Shown: in pieces, positions 22,164 through 32,313 of the stretch | How positions within the stretch are numbered: the first letter of the stretch is position 1 | Layout of the letters: every line of letters starts with the position of its first letter | Origin: Candidatus Endomicrobiellum incisitermitis | GTDB lineage: Bacteria > Elusimicrobiota > Endomicrobiia > Endomicrobiales > Endomicrobiaceae | Length of the DNA: 64,000 nt | Assembly: GCA_031275795.1 (NCBI GenBank) | Contig: JAISOG010000039.1 | Coordinates: 40,583 to 104,582 of the forward strand | Reading direction: 5' to 3' | Program-made: the position numbers and the translations under genes | Notes under the pieces: model-generated | Database searches by the model: none | Told to the model about the DNA's origin: nothing | Seen by the model: only the letters and a program-made list of their open reading frames with translations

Positions 22164-22245
22164 ATAGAAAAGTAATATTTTCTAATGTTATGTTTTTACA
22201 TATTTATTTAAAAATTTATGTCTGCTTTCTTTACTAGCAGAACAT

Positions 22246-23172
22246 TTAATAAAGTTCCAACAACAATCCTCTTTTTTTTACTGCTTTCCAAAATTTAATG
22301 TTTAATAAAAATAAAGGATGAGCAGCCCAATATTTTAAAAATATTTTAGCAAAAGATTTGCTTTTTGTATAAAAAGAGAAATTTAAATTTTCTTCCCAAT
22401 CTGTCATTTTTGCATATTTGATATACAAACTTTTTAGAGGATGTTGACAAAGTGGATTCCAAGGTTTTGATTCTATATAATGAATAATATAATTATATTC
22501 AATATATTTATCTATTTTGTGTTTGTCATATGGGACTTGATTGTAGTTTTTATAATATAGATTCCAATTCGTAGGTAAAAATAATATATTGTGTCCGATT
22601 ACAGCATTTAAAATAGTTTGATCATAGCATTCAATTTTGTCAATGTTCTTTTCAACATATTCTTTCCATTTATCATGGAAGTTAAACTTTCTCAGCTCAT
22701 ATAAGTTTAAAACCATAACACCAGAGTTAAAATAGCGTTGCCCAATTTCAACACAACCAGCTAAATAGTTGTTGATATTGATATTCCATAATTTCGAAAT
22801 ATCTTCGTTAGCTATTATATCACAATCCAAATATATTACTTTTTCAATTTCAGTAGGCAAAAGTTCTGGTATTAGTAACCTATAATAATTGGCTAATGAT
22901 ACAATTTTGGAATCATCTGTTTTAAAGATAGGCAAATCTTTAAATTGTTCTTCATTTACTTCTATGAATTCTATTTCAAAATCTTGAATTTTTTTTAAAG
23001 AAATAAATTTTCTTTTATTTTCATTAGTTAAATGCCCTATTAGAAAAAAAGTTATTTTATAGTTGTTATTTTCTATTTTGTGATTACTTAAAATAGAAGC
23101 AATTGTTGCTCCACAATGCTTCGCATATTTATCATCAACGCCAAATGCTATCTTGATTCCTCTGTTATTCAT
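22246..23172 (-). CDS. Glycosyltransferase family 8 protein
   Basis: IKIAFGVDDKYAKHCGATIASIL, IYLDCDIIANEDISKLW, YFNSGVMVLNL, DQTILNAVIG. Confidence 0.9.
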   Translation of the reverse strand: MNNRGIKIAFGVDDKYAKHCGATIASILSNHKIENNNYKITFFLIGHLTNENKRKFISLKKIQDFEIEFIEVNEEQFKDLPIFKTDDSKIVSLANYYRLLIPELLPTEIEKVIYLDCDIIANEDISKLWNININNYLAGCVEIGQRYFNSGVMVLNLYELRKFNFHDKWKEYVEKNIDKIECYDQTILNAVIGHNILFLPTNWNLYYKNYNQVPYDKHKIDKYIEYNYIIHYIESKPWNPLCQHPLKSLYIKYAKMTDWEENLNFSFYTKSKSFAKIFLKYWAAHPLFLLNIKFWKAVKKRGLLLELY

Positions 23173-23193
23173 TTTGTCCTTCTATTTATTAAA

Positions 23194-23289
23194 TTATATA
23201 TAATATATGTGTTCTGTCTTGTCTACATATACTGCATTATCTCTTATCAACTTTTCAAATGTCTGCGTTCCTATAGCTAACTTTCTCAT
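23194..23289 (-). pseudogene. Remnant N-terminus of predicted AAA-ATPase-like / PD-(D/E)XK family protein
   Basis: 31-aa ORF MRKLAIGTQTFEKLIRDNAVYVDKTEHIYYI then stop; matches the stereotyped start of the family. Confidence 0.65.
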
Positions 23290-23650
23290 TTCACACCTCT
23301 AAAGTACATATATTTCTCAGTAACTATACCAAATTTTTACTAAAATATCTTTCAAATGATAAATTTGATACCTACATAATGACTTTAATGCAAGTATATC
23401 GGGGCAAAGTGAAATTGGATGTGGGTGCTGTATATTATAGAAACTGGGTTTGTTACCTGTATTGGCTTAATGTTGATCATCATAGTGTAATGGACATGCT
23501 AAGGATTCTGTTGACGCATTCCTTAAGTTTATGTATGCCATTTAGGCATAGAAGTATAGCGTGGATATTAACTTTTGATTGGTGTTGTGTAACATTTGTT
23601 AATTGACTTAAATCTAAAAAAAGGAAGCAGAAATTATTTATATATCTCTC

Positions 23651-23730
23651 TCTTTTAGTTTAGTATCTTAGTAAAGTTATCTTAAAAGCGCAATTTAAGC
23701 GATAAACATTTAATATTGCAAATTTGAAGG
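23651..23730. repeat. Degenerate left half of the palindrome family (copy H)
   Basis: ttttagtttagtatcttagtaaagttatcttaaaagcgcaatttaagcgataaacatttaatattgcaaatt resembles the left arm. Confidence 0.6.
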
Positions 23731-23853
23731 ACAAGATCAGAGTTTAAATTGTTTCTTAAAATACTAAAATATTGTATATAGATAATAGTCAATACATTGT
23801 CTTGGAAGAAACAATAAAATGTAGTATAATATCTTCATTGTATTTTGTTGCTT

Positions 23854-23939
23854 GGGCGGATGGCGGAACTGGCAGACGCACAGGACTTAAAATCCTGAGG
23901 CTCGCAAGAGCCGTGAGGGTTCAATTCCCTTTCCGCCCA
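23854..23939 (+). tRNA. tRNA-Leu (TAA)
   Basis: Acceptor GGGCGGA/TCCGCCC, anticodon loop CTTAAAA, long class II variable arm ggctcgcaagagcc, T-loop ttcaatt. Confidence 0.95.
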
Positions 23940-24018
23940 TTGGTTTTTAGATATTTATAATAAATTTGCTTTGATTTTAGTTGTATTTTTTGTAAAATAT
24001 TTTTATTGTTTTTTTGAA

Positions 24019-24092
24019 GGGCCTGTAGCTCAGTTGGTTAGAGCACTCGACTCATAATCGAATGGTCGTAGGTTCAAGTCCTACCAGGCCCA
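24019..24092 (+). tRNA. tRNA with CAT anticodon, likely tRNA-Ile2 (lysidine-modified)
   Basis: Acceptor GGGCCTG/CAGGCCC; CGACTCATAATCG anticodon arm and TGGTC variable loop resemble E. coli ileX. Confidence 0.85.
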
Positions 24093-24328
24093 ATCCACTG
24101 AACATTTCTTTAGTCTGCAAAAATCTTGTATTGAACATCTCAATTTCAGTCGAAATTTTTTTATGATGTATGATTTGTTAGTTTAATAAATTTATATATC
24201 TAATTTAAAAACATTATAACACCATAAAGTATTTATTAATTTGCTATAATCAAAACGTTTAGTATACTTATTTTGATTTGTATTTTTTATTGTTTTTTTG
24301 TTAATTTATTTTAGTAAATGAGGTATAA

Positions 24329-25039
24329 ATGGAAAATTTGAGACAAGATTTGGAAATGTTATACGAATTGCAAAGTTATGATACTAAAATTGATAATTTA
24401 AAAAAGCAGATACACCAAGCTTTGTTAAGTATTGAAGAAAAAAAGAAAGATTTGCAAAATAAACGTATAGATTTTGAAAGCAAAAAAAAGTCTTTTGTTG
24501 AAATAAATTCTCTAAGGAAAGAGAAAGAGGCTGTTCTTAGTTCTAAAGAAGAGCTAATATCTAAACATTCTCTAGAGTTAAACAAAGTAAAATCTAATGA
24601 AACATATAAAGCGCTTCTTCTGGAGATAGATAAAATAAAAGCAGATAAAAATATAGTTGAAGATGAGATTTTACAACTTATGGACACAATTGACAAAGAA
24701 ATGTTAGTTATTAAAAATTTGGAAAAAGATTTGCAAGATTTTGAGAGTAAAATAAAAAGTGATATTTCAGAAATAGAATCTTTAATTGAAAGTTTAAAAA
24801 AGAAAATAGTTGCAGCAGAAAACAGTAGACAAGAACAGGAATCTAAAGTTAGTAAGTCTATATTTATGCAATACGAAAGATTAAGAGAAGGCCGTGACGG
24901 TGTTGGATTAGTGTTGGTTGATGGAGAAAGTTGTGCTGGTTGTGGTATGATTCTAAGACCACAGCTAATTAATCAAGCTCAGAAAGCTCAAGAACTAGTT
25001 TTCTGTGATAATTGTTCTAGAATATTATTTAAAAGGTGA
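24329..25039 (+). CDS. Coiled-coil zinc ribbon protein (DUF164/CdsZ-like)
   Basis: Long coiled coil followed by CAGCGMILRPQLINQA...LVFCDNCSRILF. Confidence 0.85.
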   Translation: MENLRQDLEMLYELQSYDTKIDNLKKQIHQALLSIEEKKKDLQNKRIDFESKKKSFVEINSLRKEKEAVLSSKEELISKHSLELNKVKSNETYKALLLEIDKIKADKNIVEDEILQLMDTIDKEMLVIKNLEKDLQDFESKIKSDISEIESLIESLKKKIVAAENSRQEQESKVSKSIFMQYERLREGRDGVGLVLVDGESCAGCGMILRPQLINQAQKAQELVFCDNCSRILFKR

Positions 25040-25040
25040 A

Positions 25041-25408
25041 ACCTCCTATAAAGATGGACATGCAATCGCTTTATGCTGTAGTTGTTTAATACAGACTTAA
25101 AGAGGAAAGTCCGAACTTTAACTATGTATCATTTATTTATGCATAGTAAACGGTAGCAGGTAATCCCTGTCGCTTGTGAAAGTAGAGGTGCGAACAGAGA
25201 CGCTTTTTGCAGAAATGTAAAAAGTATCCTTACAACAGGATAAGTTTTGCAGTAATGCAAAATATGAAACGGCTAAATCCTTACCGGAAAGCAAGGCTGA
25301 AGGTGGGCCGCTTGATCGTTAAAAGTAATTTTAACGGCAGAAAAATGATTGCACTTTTAATTTATTAAAAGACAGAATTCGGTGTACAGTTCATCTTTAT
25401 TAGGAGGT
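25041..25408 (+). ncRNA. rnpB: RNase P RNA
   Basis: gaggaaagtccgaac (5' conserved region) and acagaattcggtgtacag (3' conserved region); terminal helix acctcctataaagatg / catctttattaggaggt; cgcttgtgaaagtagaggtgcgaacagag core. Confidence 0.92.
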
Positions 25409-25440
25409 ACATTGAATATAGTTTTTAAGGGTGTGACTTT

Positions 25441-25794
25441 ATGGAAATGATTGTTTGTGTAGTTATAGGTTTTTTAGGTGGTTTTTTTGGAGGAGTGTTT
25501 GGTGTAGGTGGAGCAAGTATTTTAATTCCTCTTATGGTTATAGTTTTAAAGATGACTCAGCACCAAGCTCAGGGTACATCTCTTGCGATAATAGTTTTAA
25601 GTTTTTTTTCTATGTTAGTATATTATAAAAAAGGGTATGTAAACCTTACAGTTGCTAGCTTGATAGGGCTAGGTTTTGTAATAGGTGGTTTTTTGGGGGC
25701 AAATGTTGCTGACATGTTACCAGAAAATATTTTAAAAAAATGTTTTGCAGTAGTACTATTATCTACTGCTGTAAAGATATTTATATCCAAGTAA
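25441..25794 (+). CDS. TSUP (TauE/SafE) family half-size membrane protein
   Basis: GFLGGFFGGVFGVGGASILIPLMV...QAQGTSLAIIV; only 117 aa. Confidence 0.8.
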   Translation: MEMIVCVVIGFLGGFFGGVFGVGGASILIPLMVIVLKMTQHQAQGTSLAIIVLSFFSMLVYYKKGYVNLTVASLIGLGFVIGGFLGANVADMLPENILKKCFAVVLLSTAVKIFISK

Positions 25795-25806
25795 GGTTTA
25801 ATATAA

Positions 25807-26682
25807 ATGTATCATGTTTCTGTAATGCCTTTAGAAGTTTCAAATTGTTTGGTAAATAAATTAGACGGTTTATATGTTGATTGTACTTTTGGTGGTGGTG
25901 GACACACTGCTTATCTTCTTGAGAAATTTCCTAACATAAAAATTATTGCTTTTGACTGTGACGAAGATGCTTATAAACAATTTGTTGAAAATAAAAAATA
26001 TTTTAATAATAGAGTAACTTTTATAAGTGACAACTTTAAAAATATTAAACAAGCTTTATCAAATATAAATGTTTACAAAGTTGATGGCATTTTAGCAGAT
26101 ATAGGTGCTTCATCTAAACAGTTTGACGATTTAACTAGAGGGTTTTCTTTTAATGCTAATGTTTTAGATATGAGAATGGATATTAGAAATCCATTGACAG
26201 CAAAAGAGATAATTAACACTTATTCTAGTAAAGATTTAACAGATATTTTTTATAAGTACGGACAAGAGTATATGGCAAGACAGATTGCAAATGCTATTTA
26301 TGTTAGGAGGCAAAGAGGTATAATAAATACAGCTGTAGAATTACAAGATATAATATGTTCTGTTAAAGGACAATCAAGCAGGATAAACCCTGCTACAAAA
26401 GTGTTTCAAGCGTTAAGAATTTTTGTTAATAAAGAACTTTCAAATTTAGAGCTTTTATTATTGCAAGCTCCAGAAATTTTAAATTCTCAAGGACGTATTG
26501 TAATAATAAGTTTTCATTCTCTAGAAGATAGAATGGTCAAATTAAATTTTAAACAAAATGCACATAATAAAATATATAAACTACTTACGAAAAAGGTTAT
26601 TACAGCTACTTATGAACAAGTAAAAGCAAATCCTAGAAGTAGAAGTGCAAAGATAAGAGCTTGTGAGAAAATTAATGCATAA
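25807..26682 (+). CDS. rsmH: 16S rRNA (cytosine1402-N4)-methyltransferase
   Basis: HVSVMPLEV, YVDCTFGGGGHTAYLLE, GFSFNANVLDMRMD, RIVIISFHSLEDRMVK. Confidence 0.95.
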   Translation: MYHVSVMPLEVSNCLVNKLDGLYVDCTFGGGGHTAYLLEKFPNIKIIAFDCDEDAYKQFVENKKYFNNRVTFISDNFKNIKQALSNINVYKVDGILADIGASSKQFDDLTRGFSFNANVLDMRMDIRNPLTAKEIINTYSSKDLTDIFYKYGQEYMARQIANAIYVRRQRGIINTAVELQDIICSVKGQSSRINPATKVFQALRIFVNKELSNLELLLLQAPEILNSQGRIVIISFHSLEDRMVKLNFKQNAHNKIYKLLTKKVITATYEQVKANPRSRSAKIRACEKINA

Positions 26683-26926
26683 ATCATTCTTTTTTATTTT
26701 ACTTTTAGTTATTAGCTTTTTTGTATATTTGTGGCAACAAAACACTTCAATAAGATTTGCGTATAAGATTAGCGCTTTGCAGACAGAATACAATAATATT
26801 ATTTCTGAAAATGATAATTTGCGGTTAAAAATAAATTCTATGCTTGCCCTTGAGAAGATGTATAAAATAGCTAAAGAAAGAAATTTTGTTGTTGCAGATG
26901 ACCAAAATACTGTATATATTGAGTAA
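26663..26926 (+). CDS. FtsL-like cell division protein
   Basis: Single TM plus short coiled coil between rsmH and ftsI; positional and topological evidence. Confidence 0.65.
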   Translation: MRKLMHKSFFFILLLVISFFVYLWQQNTSIRFAYKISALQTEYNNIISENDNLRLKINSMLALEKMYKIAKERNFVVADDQNTVYIE

Positions 26927-26938
26927 TTTAAATATAAA

Positions 26939-28642
26939 ATGAAAAGAAAAAAATCTCTAAATAGAAAGACTGTTCTAGCGTTTATAGTGCTGTCAGTCTT
27001 TTTTGTTTTGTTTGTAAAGCTTATATATATACAAATTTTTTTACATAATAAAATAAGTCACAGTGTAGGCAGGATGGTAAATCGTCAAACTGTAGAAGTT
27101 CCAAAACGTGGCGATATTTTGGATACAAAAGGCAATATACTTGCTACAAGCGTAAAAAAGTATAATATTTTTTTAGATCCTAAAATTATAGAAGATTTTT
27201 CTAATATAAAAAATATTTTATTAAAAAATGGTATACAAGTTAAAGAGAAAAACTTAAGTGATTTTGGAAATAGAGCTTATGTCCCTGTTGCTTATGATGT
27301 AGACTCAAGTGTGGCCAATAATATAAAAATGATGAAGTTGAGAGGTGTTGGTTTTGAAAGTAAATATGTAAGAAAATATCCAGAAGGTAAAATGCTTTCT
27401 AATATTTTAGGTCTAACTGGCCATGATGGTAATGGATTAGAGGGAATAGAAAAAACATGTAACAATTGTCTTTTAGGTAATAGTGTTATAGCAAGTACGT
27501 ACAGAGATGGAAGAGGTTATATAATACAGAATAAAGTTATTGATCAATCCAAAATTTGTGGCCAAAACGTGATTTTAAGTATAGATAGAAATATACAATA
27601 TATAGCAGAACAAGAACTTAGAAAAAGTTTTGAAAAATATCAAGCAAAAATGGCAACATGCATTGTACAAAATCCGAAAACAGGTAGCATTTTAGCTATG
27701 GTGTCTTTACCAGATTTTGACTATTTAGAAAAAATTAAAGATTTAAGAGTTTTAAGAAACACTGCAATTAGTGATATATACGAACCAGGCTCTACATTTA
27801 AGATAGTTACAGTTGCGTCAGCTTTAGAGGAAAATAAAGTGAAACTTTCAGATACTTTTTATTTGGAAAATGGAAAACTTAAAATAGCAGACCACACTAT
27901 AAGAGATGACCATAAAATAGAGGGGAAAGTGTCTTTGAGCAGGGCAATGGAAATGTCTTCTAATATTGCTATGATAAAAATTGCAAAGAAATTGGGGAAC
28001 AATGATTTTTACGAATATATAAGAAAGTTTGGTTTTTATTCTTTAACAGGCATTGATTTGCCTGGTGAAGCCAAAGGTCTTTTGCTAGACGTTAAACATT
28101 GGAACGCTTTAACACTCCCTACGATTTCTTTTGGTCAAGGTATAGGAGTAACTGCTTTACAGATGATAAATGCTTTTACGGCTATTGCAAATGATGGCGT
28201 ACTTTTAAAACCTTCTATAGTTCAGAGAATAGGTAAGTACAATGAAAATGATACTCAAGAAAATTTTCATACTATGGAAATAAGAAGAGTGGTTTCTAAA
28301 GAAACTGCTTATATGATGAAAAAAATATTAAAAAATTCGGTTGATTTTGGGACAGGCAAAAGTGCAAAAGTTGCTGGATACACTGTGGGTGGTAAAACTG
28401 GCACTTCTCAAAAGATAGATCCATTAACTAAAACTTATTCTAAAAAGTTTTATACAGCTTCTTTTTGTGGAATGTTACCAGCCATGGAACCTGAATTTGT
28501 TGTACTTGTGATAATTGACGAACCTAAAGGACAAAGTTATTATGGTTCTTCTGTGGCGTCGCCTGTTTTTTCTTCTATTGCGCAATCTATTGCTCAATAT
28601 TTGGAAATACCTAAAGATGATATTAGTAAAAATAAAATATAA
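26939..28642 (+). CDS. ftsI: Peptidoglycan transpeptidase FtsI/PBP
   Basis: PBP dimer domain; YEPGSTFKI (SxxK), MSSNIAM (SxN), GGKTGTSQ (KTG). Confidence 0.93.
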   Translation: MKRKKSLNRKTVLAFIVLSVFFVLFVKLIYIQIFLHNKISHSVGRMVNRQTVEVPKRGDILDTKGNILATSVKKYNIFLDPKIIEDFSNIKNILLKNGIQVKEKNLSDFGNRAYVPVAYDVDSSVANNIKMMKLRGVGFESKYVRKYPEGKMLSNILGLTGHDGNGLEGIEKTCNNCLLGNSVIASTYRDGRGYIIQNKVIDQSKICGQNVILSIDRNIQYIAEQELRKSFEKYQAKMATCIVQNPKTGSILAMVSLPDFDYLEKIKDLRVLRNTAISDIYEPGSTFKIVTVASALEENKVKLSDTFYLENGKLKIADHTIRDDHKIEGKVSLSRAMEMSSNIAMIKIAKKLGNNDFYEYIRKFGFYSLTGIDLPGEAKGLLLDVKHWNALTLPTISFGQGIGVTALQMINAFTAIANDGVLLKPSIVQRIGKYNENDTQENFHTMEIRRVVSKETAYMMKKILKNSVDFGTGKSAKVAGYTVGGKTGTSQKIDPLTKTYSKKFYTASFCGMLPAMEPEFVVLVIIDEPKGQSYYGSSVASPVFSSIAQSIAQYLEIPKDDISKNKI

Positions 28643-28791
28643 AGAAGATGCCCACCTTTAATTCTTTTACTTTCTGTAGCTTTTAATATAACTTTTTCAT
28701 AGTAACCCTTTTTTTAATTTGTATATTTAAAATCATAAAAATTTTACATAATGTATCTTAATAATTTCCATTTAAAGGAGATCATTATTTT

Positions 28792-28905
28792 TAAGTCTTT
28801 TTTGTCCTATCATTTTGCGAGTTTGCTAATTTGATTAAATGTTTGTTGCGATTGATCTTAGTAACGTAGATAAGGTCCTAAACTAGACCAAACAAACTAC
28901 TATAG
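28792..28905. repeat. Palindrome family, copy E (right half)
   Basis: aagtcttttttgtcctatcattttgcgagtttgctaatttgattaaatgtttgttgcgattgatcttagtaacgtagataaggtcctaaactagaccaaacaaacta. Confidence 0.78.
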
Positions 28906-28982
28906 GTCATAGTGAGGTGGTGGAGTTTGAGTTGTCTATGCGGCGTATGAGCGGCTGCTTAATGATTTAGGAATTATGCAGG

Positions 28983-29194
28983 ATAGGTCTAGTTTAGAAT
29001 CTTAACGGAGTTACCTCAAAGAGCGGTTTATGAGCTATAAACATTTAATATTGCAAATTAGCATTGTATGAAGCAAAATACATTTAAGTCTTTTTTGTCT
29101 TATCATTTTGCGAGTTTGCTAATTTGATTAAATGTTTGTTGCGATTGATCTTAGTAACGTAGATAAGATCCTAAACTAGACCAAACAAACTACT
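28983..29194. repeat. Palindrome family, copy F (full length)
   Basis: ggataggtctagtttagaatcttaacggagttacctcaaagagcgg...cgtagataagatcctaaactagaccaaacaaacta. Confidence 0.85.
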
Positions 29195-29205
29195 GGAGTG
29201 GGAAA

Positions 29206-29286
29206 GTTTGCTAATTTGATTAAATGGCTACCTTAGTCAATCACTCTGGTGACGTAGATAAGATTTTAAAACTAGACCAAACTCAA
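29206..29286. repeat. Palindrome family, copy G (degenerate right arm)
   Basis: gtttgctaatttgattaaatggctaccttagtcaatcactctggtgacgtagataagattttaaaactagaccaaac. Confidence 0.65.
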
Positions 29287-29380
29287 ATAATACTGTCAAT
29301 ACGAAAACATGCACAAATACCATAAAAAATACTATAATCAAGAGCAATAAGAAAACTAAATATTTATTGGAATAGAAGAA

Positions 29381-30910
29381 ATGAATTTAAAGGAGCTTTT
29401 ACCAGCTTTTGATATGATTGTTGTTGGTGAAGATGATGTTGATGTTTTGGGTGTTTCTTACGACTCAAGAAAAGTTGAATATGGTTTTGCTTTTTTTGCT
29501 TTACCTGGACATAAAACAAATGGTAGTAAATATATTCATGAAGCTATAAATAATGGCGCGATTGTAATTGTTACGACTGAAAGACAGAAAGATTGCCACA
29601 TAACACAAGTTGTCGTTGTGGATATTTTAAAATTTATGGCAGTTTTTTGTGCTAAATTTTACAACTATCCAGATAGACATTTAAATGTTATAGGTGTAAC
29701 TGGTACTAATGGAAAAACCACTGTTTCTTATATGATAGAAAGTATATTCAAGCAATCTAATGTAGATTGTGCAGTTATGGGTACTGTTAATTATAGATAT
29801 AAAGGAAATATATTAGAGGCACCAAACACAAGTCCTCAATCTTTAGATATTTATAAGTTTATGAGAGATGTTGTAAATAATGGTATAAAAAATATAGTAA
29901 TGGAAGTGTCTTCTCATGCGTTGAGTTTGGGTAGAGTTTATGGCATAGAGTTTGATGTAGCAATTTTTACTAACCTTACACAAGATCATTTAGATTTTCA
30001 TAAAGATATGAAAGGATATTTTAAAGCAAAATCTATGTTATTTGAAAGTTTATGCAAGAACAATAAAACTGTTGAAAAGTATGCCATAATTAATGCTGAC
30101 GATAAATACGGCAAAAAACTTGCAAGTCGTGTTACAAATGCACAGGTCAAGTTTTATTCTACAAGAAAAACTGCAAATTCAGATTTGAAAGCATTAAACA
30201 TACGTGTTGAAAATAATGGGACAAGTTTTGATTTAATTTATAATGAGCTAAAAGGAAAAGTTAGCATTAAACATATTGGACTGCATAATGTTTACAATGC
30301 TCTGGCTTCTTTTGGTGCAGCTGTCTATAGTGGTATTTCTTTTGAAGCAGCAATAAATGGTATAAATAATGCAGCTCAAGCGCCTGGCAGACTTGAAAGA
30401 GTTGATGCTGAAGGTTTAGAGTTTGAGGTTGTAGTAGATTATGCTCATACTGACGATGCATTAAAAAATGTTTTATCTGCAATAAAAAAAGTTAAACCAA
30501 AAAGGATTATTACAGTTTTTGGTTGTGGTGGTGATAGGGACAGAGCTAAAAGACCTGTAATGGGTAAAACTGCAGTTGAAATGAGTGATTTTGTTTTTGT
30601 TACTTCAGATAATCCAAGAACAGAAAACCCGAACAATATTTTATTAGATATAGAAGTTGGTATAAAGAGGTCTTATAAGAATAATTATAAAGTTATAGTA
30701 CATAGGCAAGAAGCTATAAAAGAGGCAGTTTTTATGGCTGCTAAAGGTGATGTTGTCTTAATTGCAGGAAAAGGGCACGAAACTTATCAAGTTATTGGTA
30801 CACAAAAAATACATTTTAGTGATGTAGAAATGGCAAGAAAATATATTGATTTAAGAAAACAAAAAGAAAATGCTCGGTCTCTTGATGCTCAAAAGGAGTT
30901 TGTCTTCTAA
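29381..30910 (+). CDS. murE: UDP-MurNAc-tripeptide synthetase
   Basis: GVTGTNGKTTVSYMI, MEVSSHAL, DYAHTDDALKNVL, VFGCGGDRDRAKRPVM, DNPRTENP. Confidence 0.95.
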   Translation: MNLKELLPAFDMIVVGEDDVDVLGVSYDSRKVEYGFAFFALPGHKTNGSKYIHEAINNGAIVIVTTERQKDCHITQVVVVDILKFMAVFCAKFYNYPDRHLNVIGVTGTNGKTTVSYMIESIFKQSNVDCAVMGTVNYRYKGNILEAPNTSPQSLDIYKFMRDVVNNGIKNIVMEVSSHALSLGRVYGIEFDVAIFTNLTQDHLDFHKDMKGYFKAKSMLFESLCKNNKTVEKYAIINADDKYGKKLASRVTNAQVKFYSTRKTANSDLKALNIRVENNGTSFDLIYNELKGKVSIKHIGLHNVYNALASFGAAVYSGISFEAAINGINNAAQAPGRLERVDAEGLEFEVVVDYAHTDDALKNVLSAIKKVKPKRIITVFGCGGDRDRAKRPVMGKTAVEMSDFVFVTSDNPRTENPNNILLDIEVGIKRSYKNNYKVIVHRQEAIKEAVFMAAKGDVVLIAGKGHETYQVIGTQKIHFSDVEMARKYIDLRKQKENARSLDAQKEFVF

Positions 30911-32298
30911 TGGAACCTTGCTATCTTAATGAACTGTTACCTTATGTAAGTATTTCTGGTAAAAATATTTTAGTAAAAGGTGTATCTATAGATTCTAGGA
31001 CTACAGTTAAAGATGATATTTACTTTGCCATTAAAGGAAACCGTTATGATGGGCATGATTTTATAAAAGATGCCGTTTCTAGAGGAGCGTGCGCTGTAAT
31101 ATACTCAAAAGATATGCATTTTGACGAACAAAACGTTGGCAGTTTAAACAAAGTTGCTATGATTAAAACGAAAGATGCTGTTGTCACTCTTGGAGAAATT
31201 GCTAGAGTTTATATTGAAAAATTTAAAAATATTAAAAAAGTTGGCATAACAGGTTCTAACGGAAAAACAACCACAAAAGAGATGTTAAGTTCAATTTTGA
31301 AAACAAAAGTGAAAACTCTTTCAAATAAGGGGAATTTTAATAATAGGATAGGCCTTCCTTTATCTGTATTTAATTTAGATTCATATGTTAACTATGGCGT
31401 TTTTGAAATGGGAACATCTTTTTTTGGTGAAATAAAAATATTATCAAATATTATAAAGCCTGATGTCGGTGTTATTACAAATATAGGTTTTTCTCACATA
31501 GAAGAATTTAAGTCCTTAGAAGGAGTTTTAAGAGAAAAAATAGATTTGTTTTATAATGTAAAAGAAAATGGTGTGTTAGTTGTTAATAATGATGATGAAA
31601 ATTTAAAATATATATCAGATAAAAATTTTAAAAATAAAACAATCATTAGATATTCTTTAAAAACTGCAAGTTCAGATGTTTATGCTAACAATATAAAAAT
31701 GTCACAAAATGGTACTAGTTTTTCTCTTTGTTATAATGAGGAGTCAATAGATATTTTTATTCCAGCTAAAGGTGTTTTTAATGTTTCAAATGCTTTAGCT
31801 GCGGCCTCTTGTGCAATAAGTTTAAATGTGCCATTTGCAAATATTAAAATGGGCTTAGAAAGTTTTATCTCTCCTAAAATGAGAATGGACACTATAACAA
31901 CTTCTAATGCAATTATTTTAATCAATGATTCTTATAATGCAAACCCAAGTTCTACTAAAGCTTCTATTGAAACTATTTTAGAACTATATCCTGACAAAAA
32001 AATTAATCTTGTTTTAGGTGATATGCTTGAATTAGGAGAAAATTCTGATAAATTTCATTTTGAATTAGGCAAATTTATTGATAACAAGAATGTTAACTCT
32101 ATTAGTCTTTTAGGAGATAAGTCTTTAAATGTCGCAAATGCAATAAATAGTAAAAACGTTTTTTATGCTAAAGATAAAGAATCTCTTTTGTTACATTTAA
32201 AAAAGCTTACAGAAAACGATTCTGTCTTTTTATTTAAAGCTTCAAGAGGGATGAAGTTAGAAGAAGTTTACGAAAAATTTTGTGATATCTTACAATAA
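30910..32298 (+). CDS. murF: UDP-MurNAc-pentapeptide synthetase
   Basis: GITGSNGKTTTKEML, FEMGTSFFGEI, NDSYNANPSS. Confidence 0.95.
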   Translation: MEPCYLNELLPYVSISGKNILVKGVSIDSRTTVKDDIYFAIKGNRYDGHDFIKDAVSRGACAVIYSKDMHFDEQNVGSLNKVAMIKTKDAVVTLGEIARVYIEKFKNIKKVGITGSNGKTTTKEMLSSILKTKVKTLSNKGNFNNRIGLPLSVFNLDSYVNYGVFEMGTSFFGEIKILSNIIKPDVGVITNIGFSHIEEFKSLEGVLREKIDLFYNVKENGVLVVNNDDENLKYISDKNFKNKTIIRYSLKTASSDVYANNIKMSQNGTSFSLCYNEESIDIFIPAKGVFNVSNALAAASCAISLNVPFANIKMGLESFISPKMRMDTITTSNAIILINDSYNANPSSTKASIETILELYPDKKINLVLGDMLELGENSDKFHFELGKFIDNKNVNSISLLGDKSLNVANAINSKNVFYAKDKESLLLHLKKLTENDSVFLFKASRGMKLEEVYEKFCDILQ

Positions 32299-32313
32299 GA
32301 GGCAAAATATTTA

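Noticed and set aside
23379-23606. Plus-strand 75-aa ORF
   Set aside because: No recognisable domain, no SD and in a decayed intergenic stretch; not supported as a gene.
23772-23960. 62-aa ORF
   Set aside because: Overlaps the tRNA-Leu gene; the peptide is a translation of the tRNA.
30267-30482. Gln/His-rich ORF antisense to murE
   Set aside because: Unusual composition arises from the complementary strand of murE codons.
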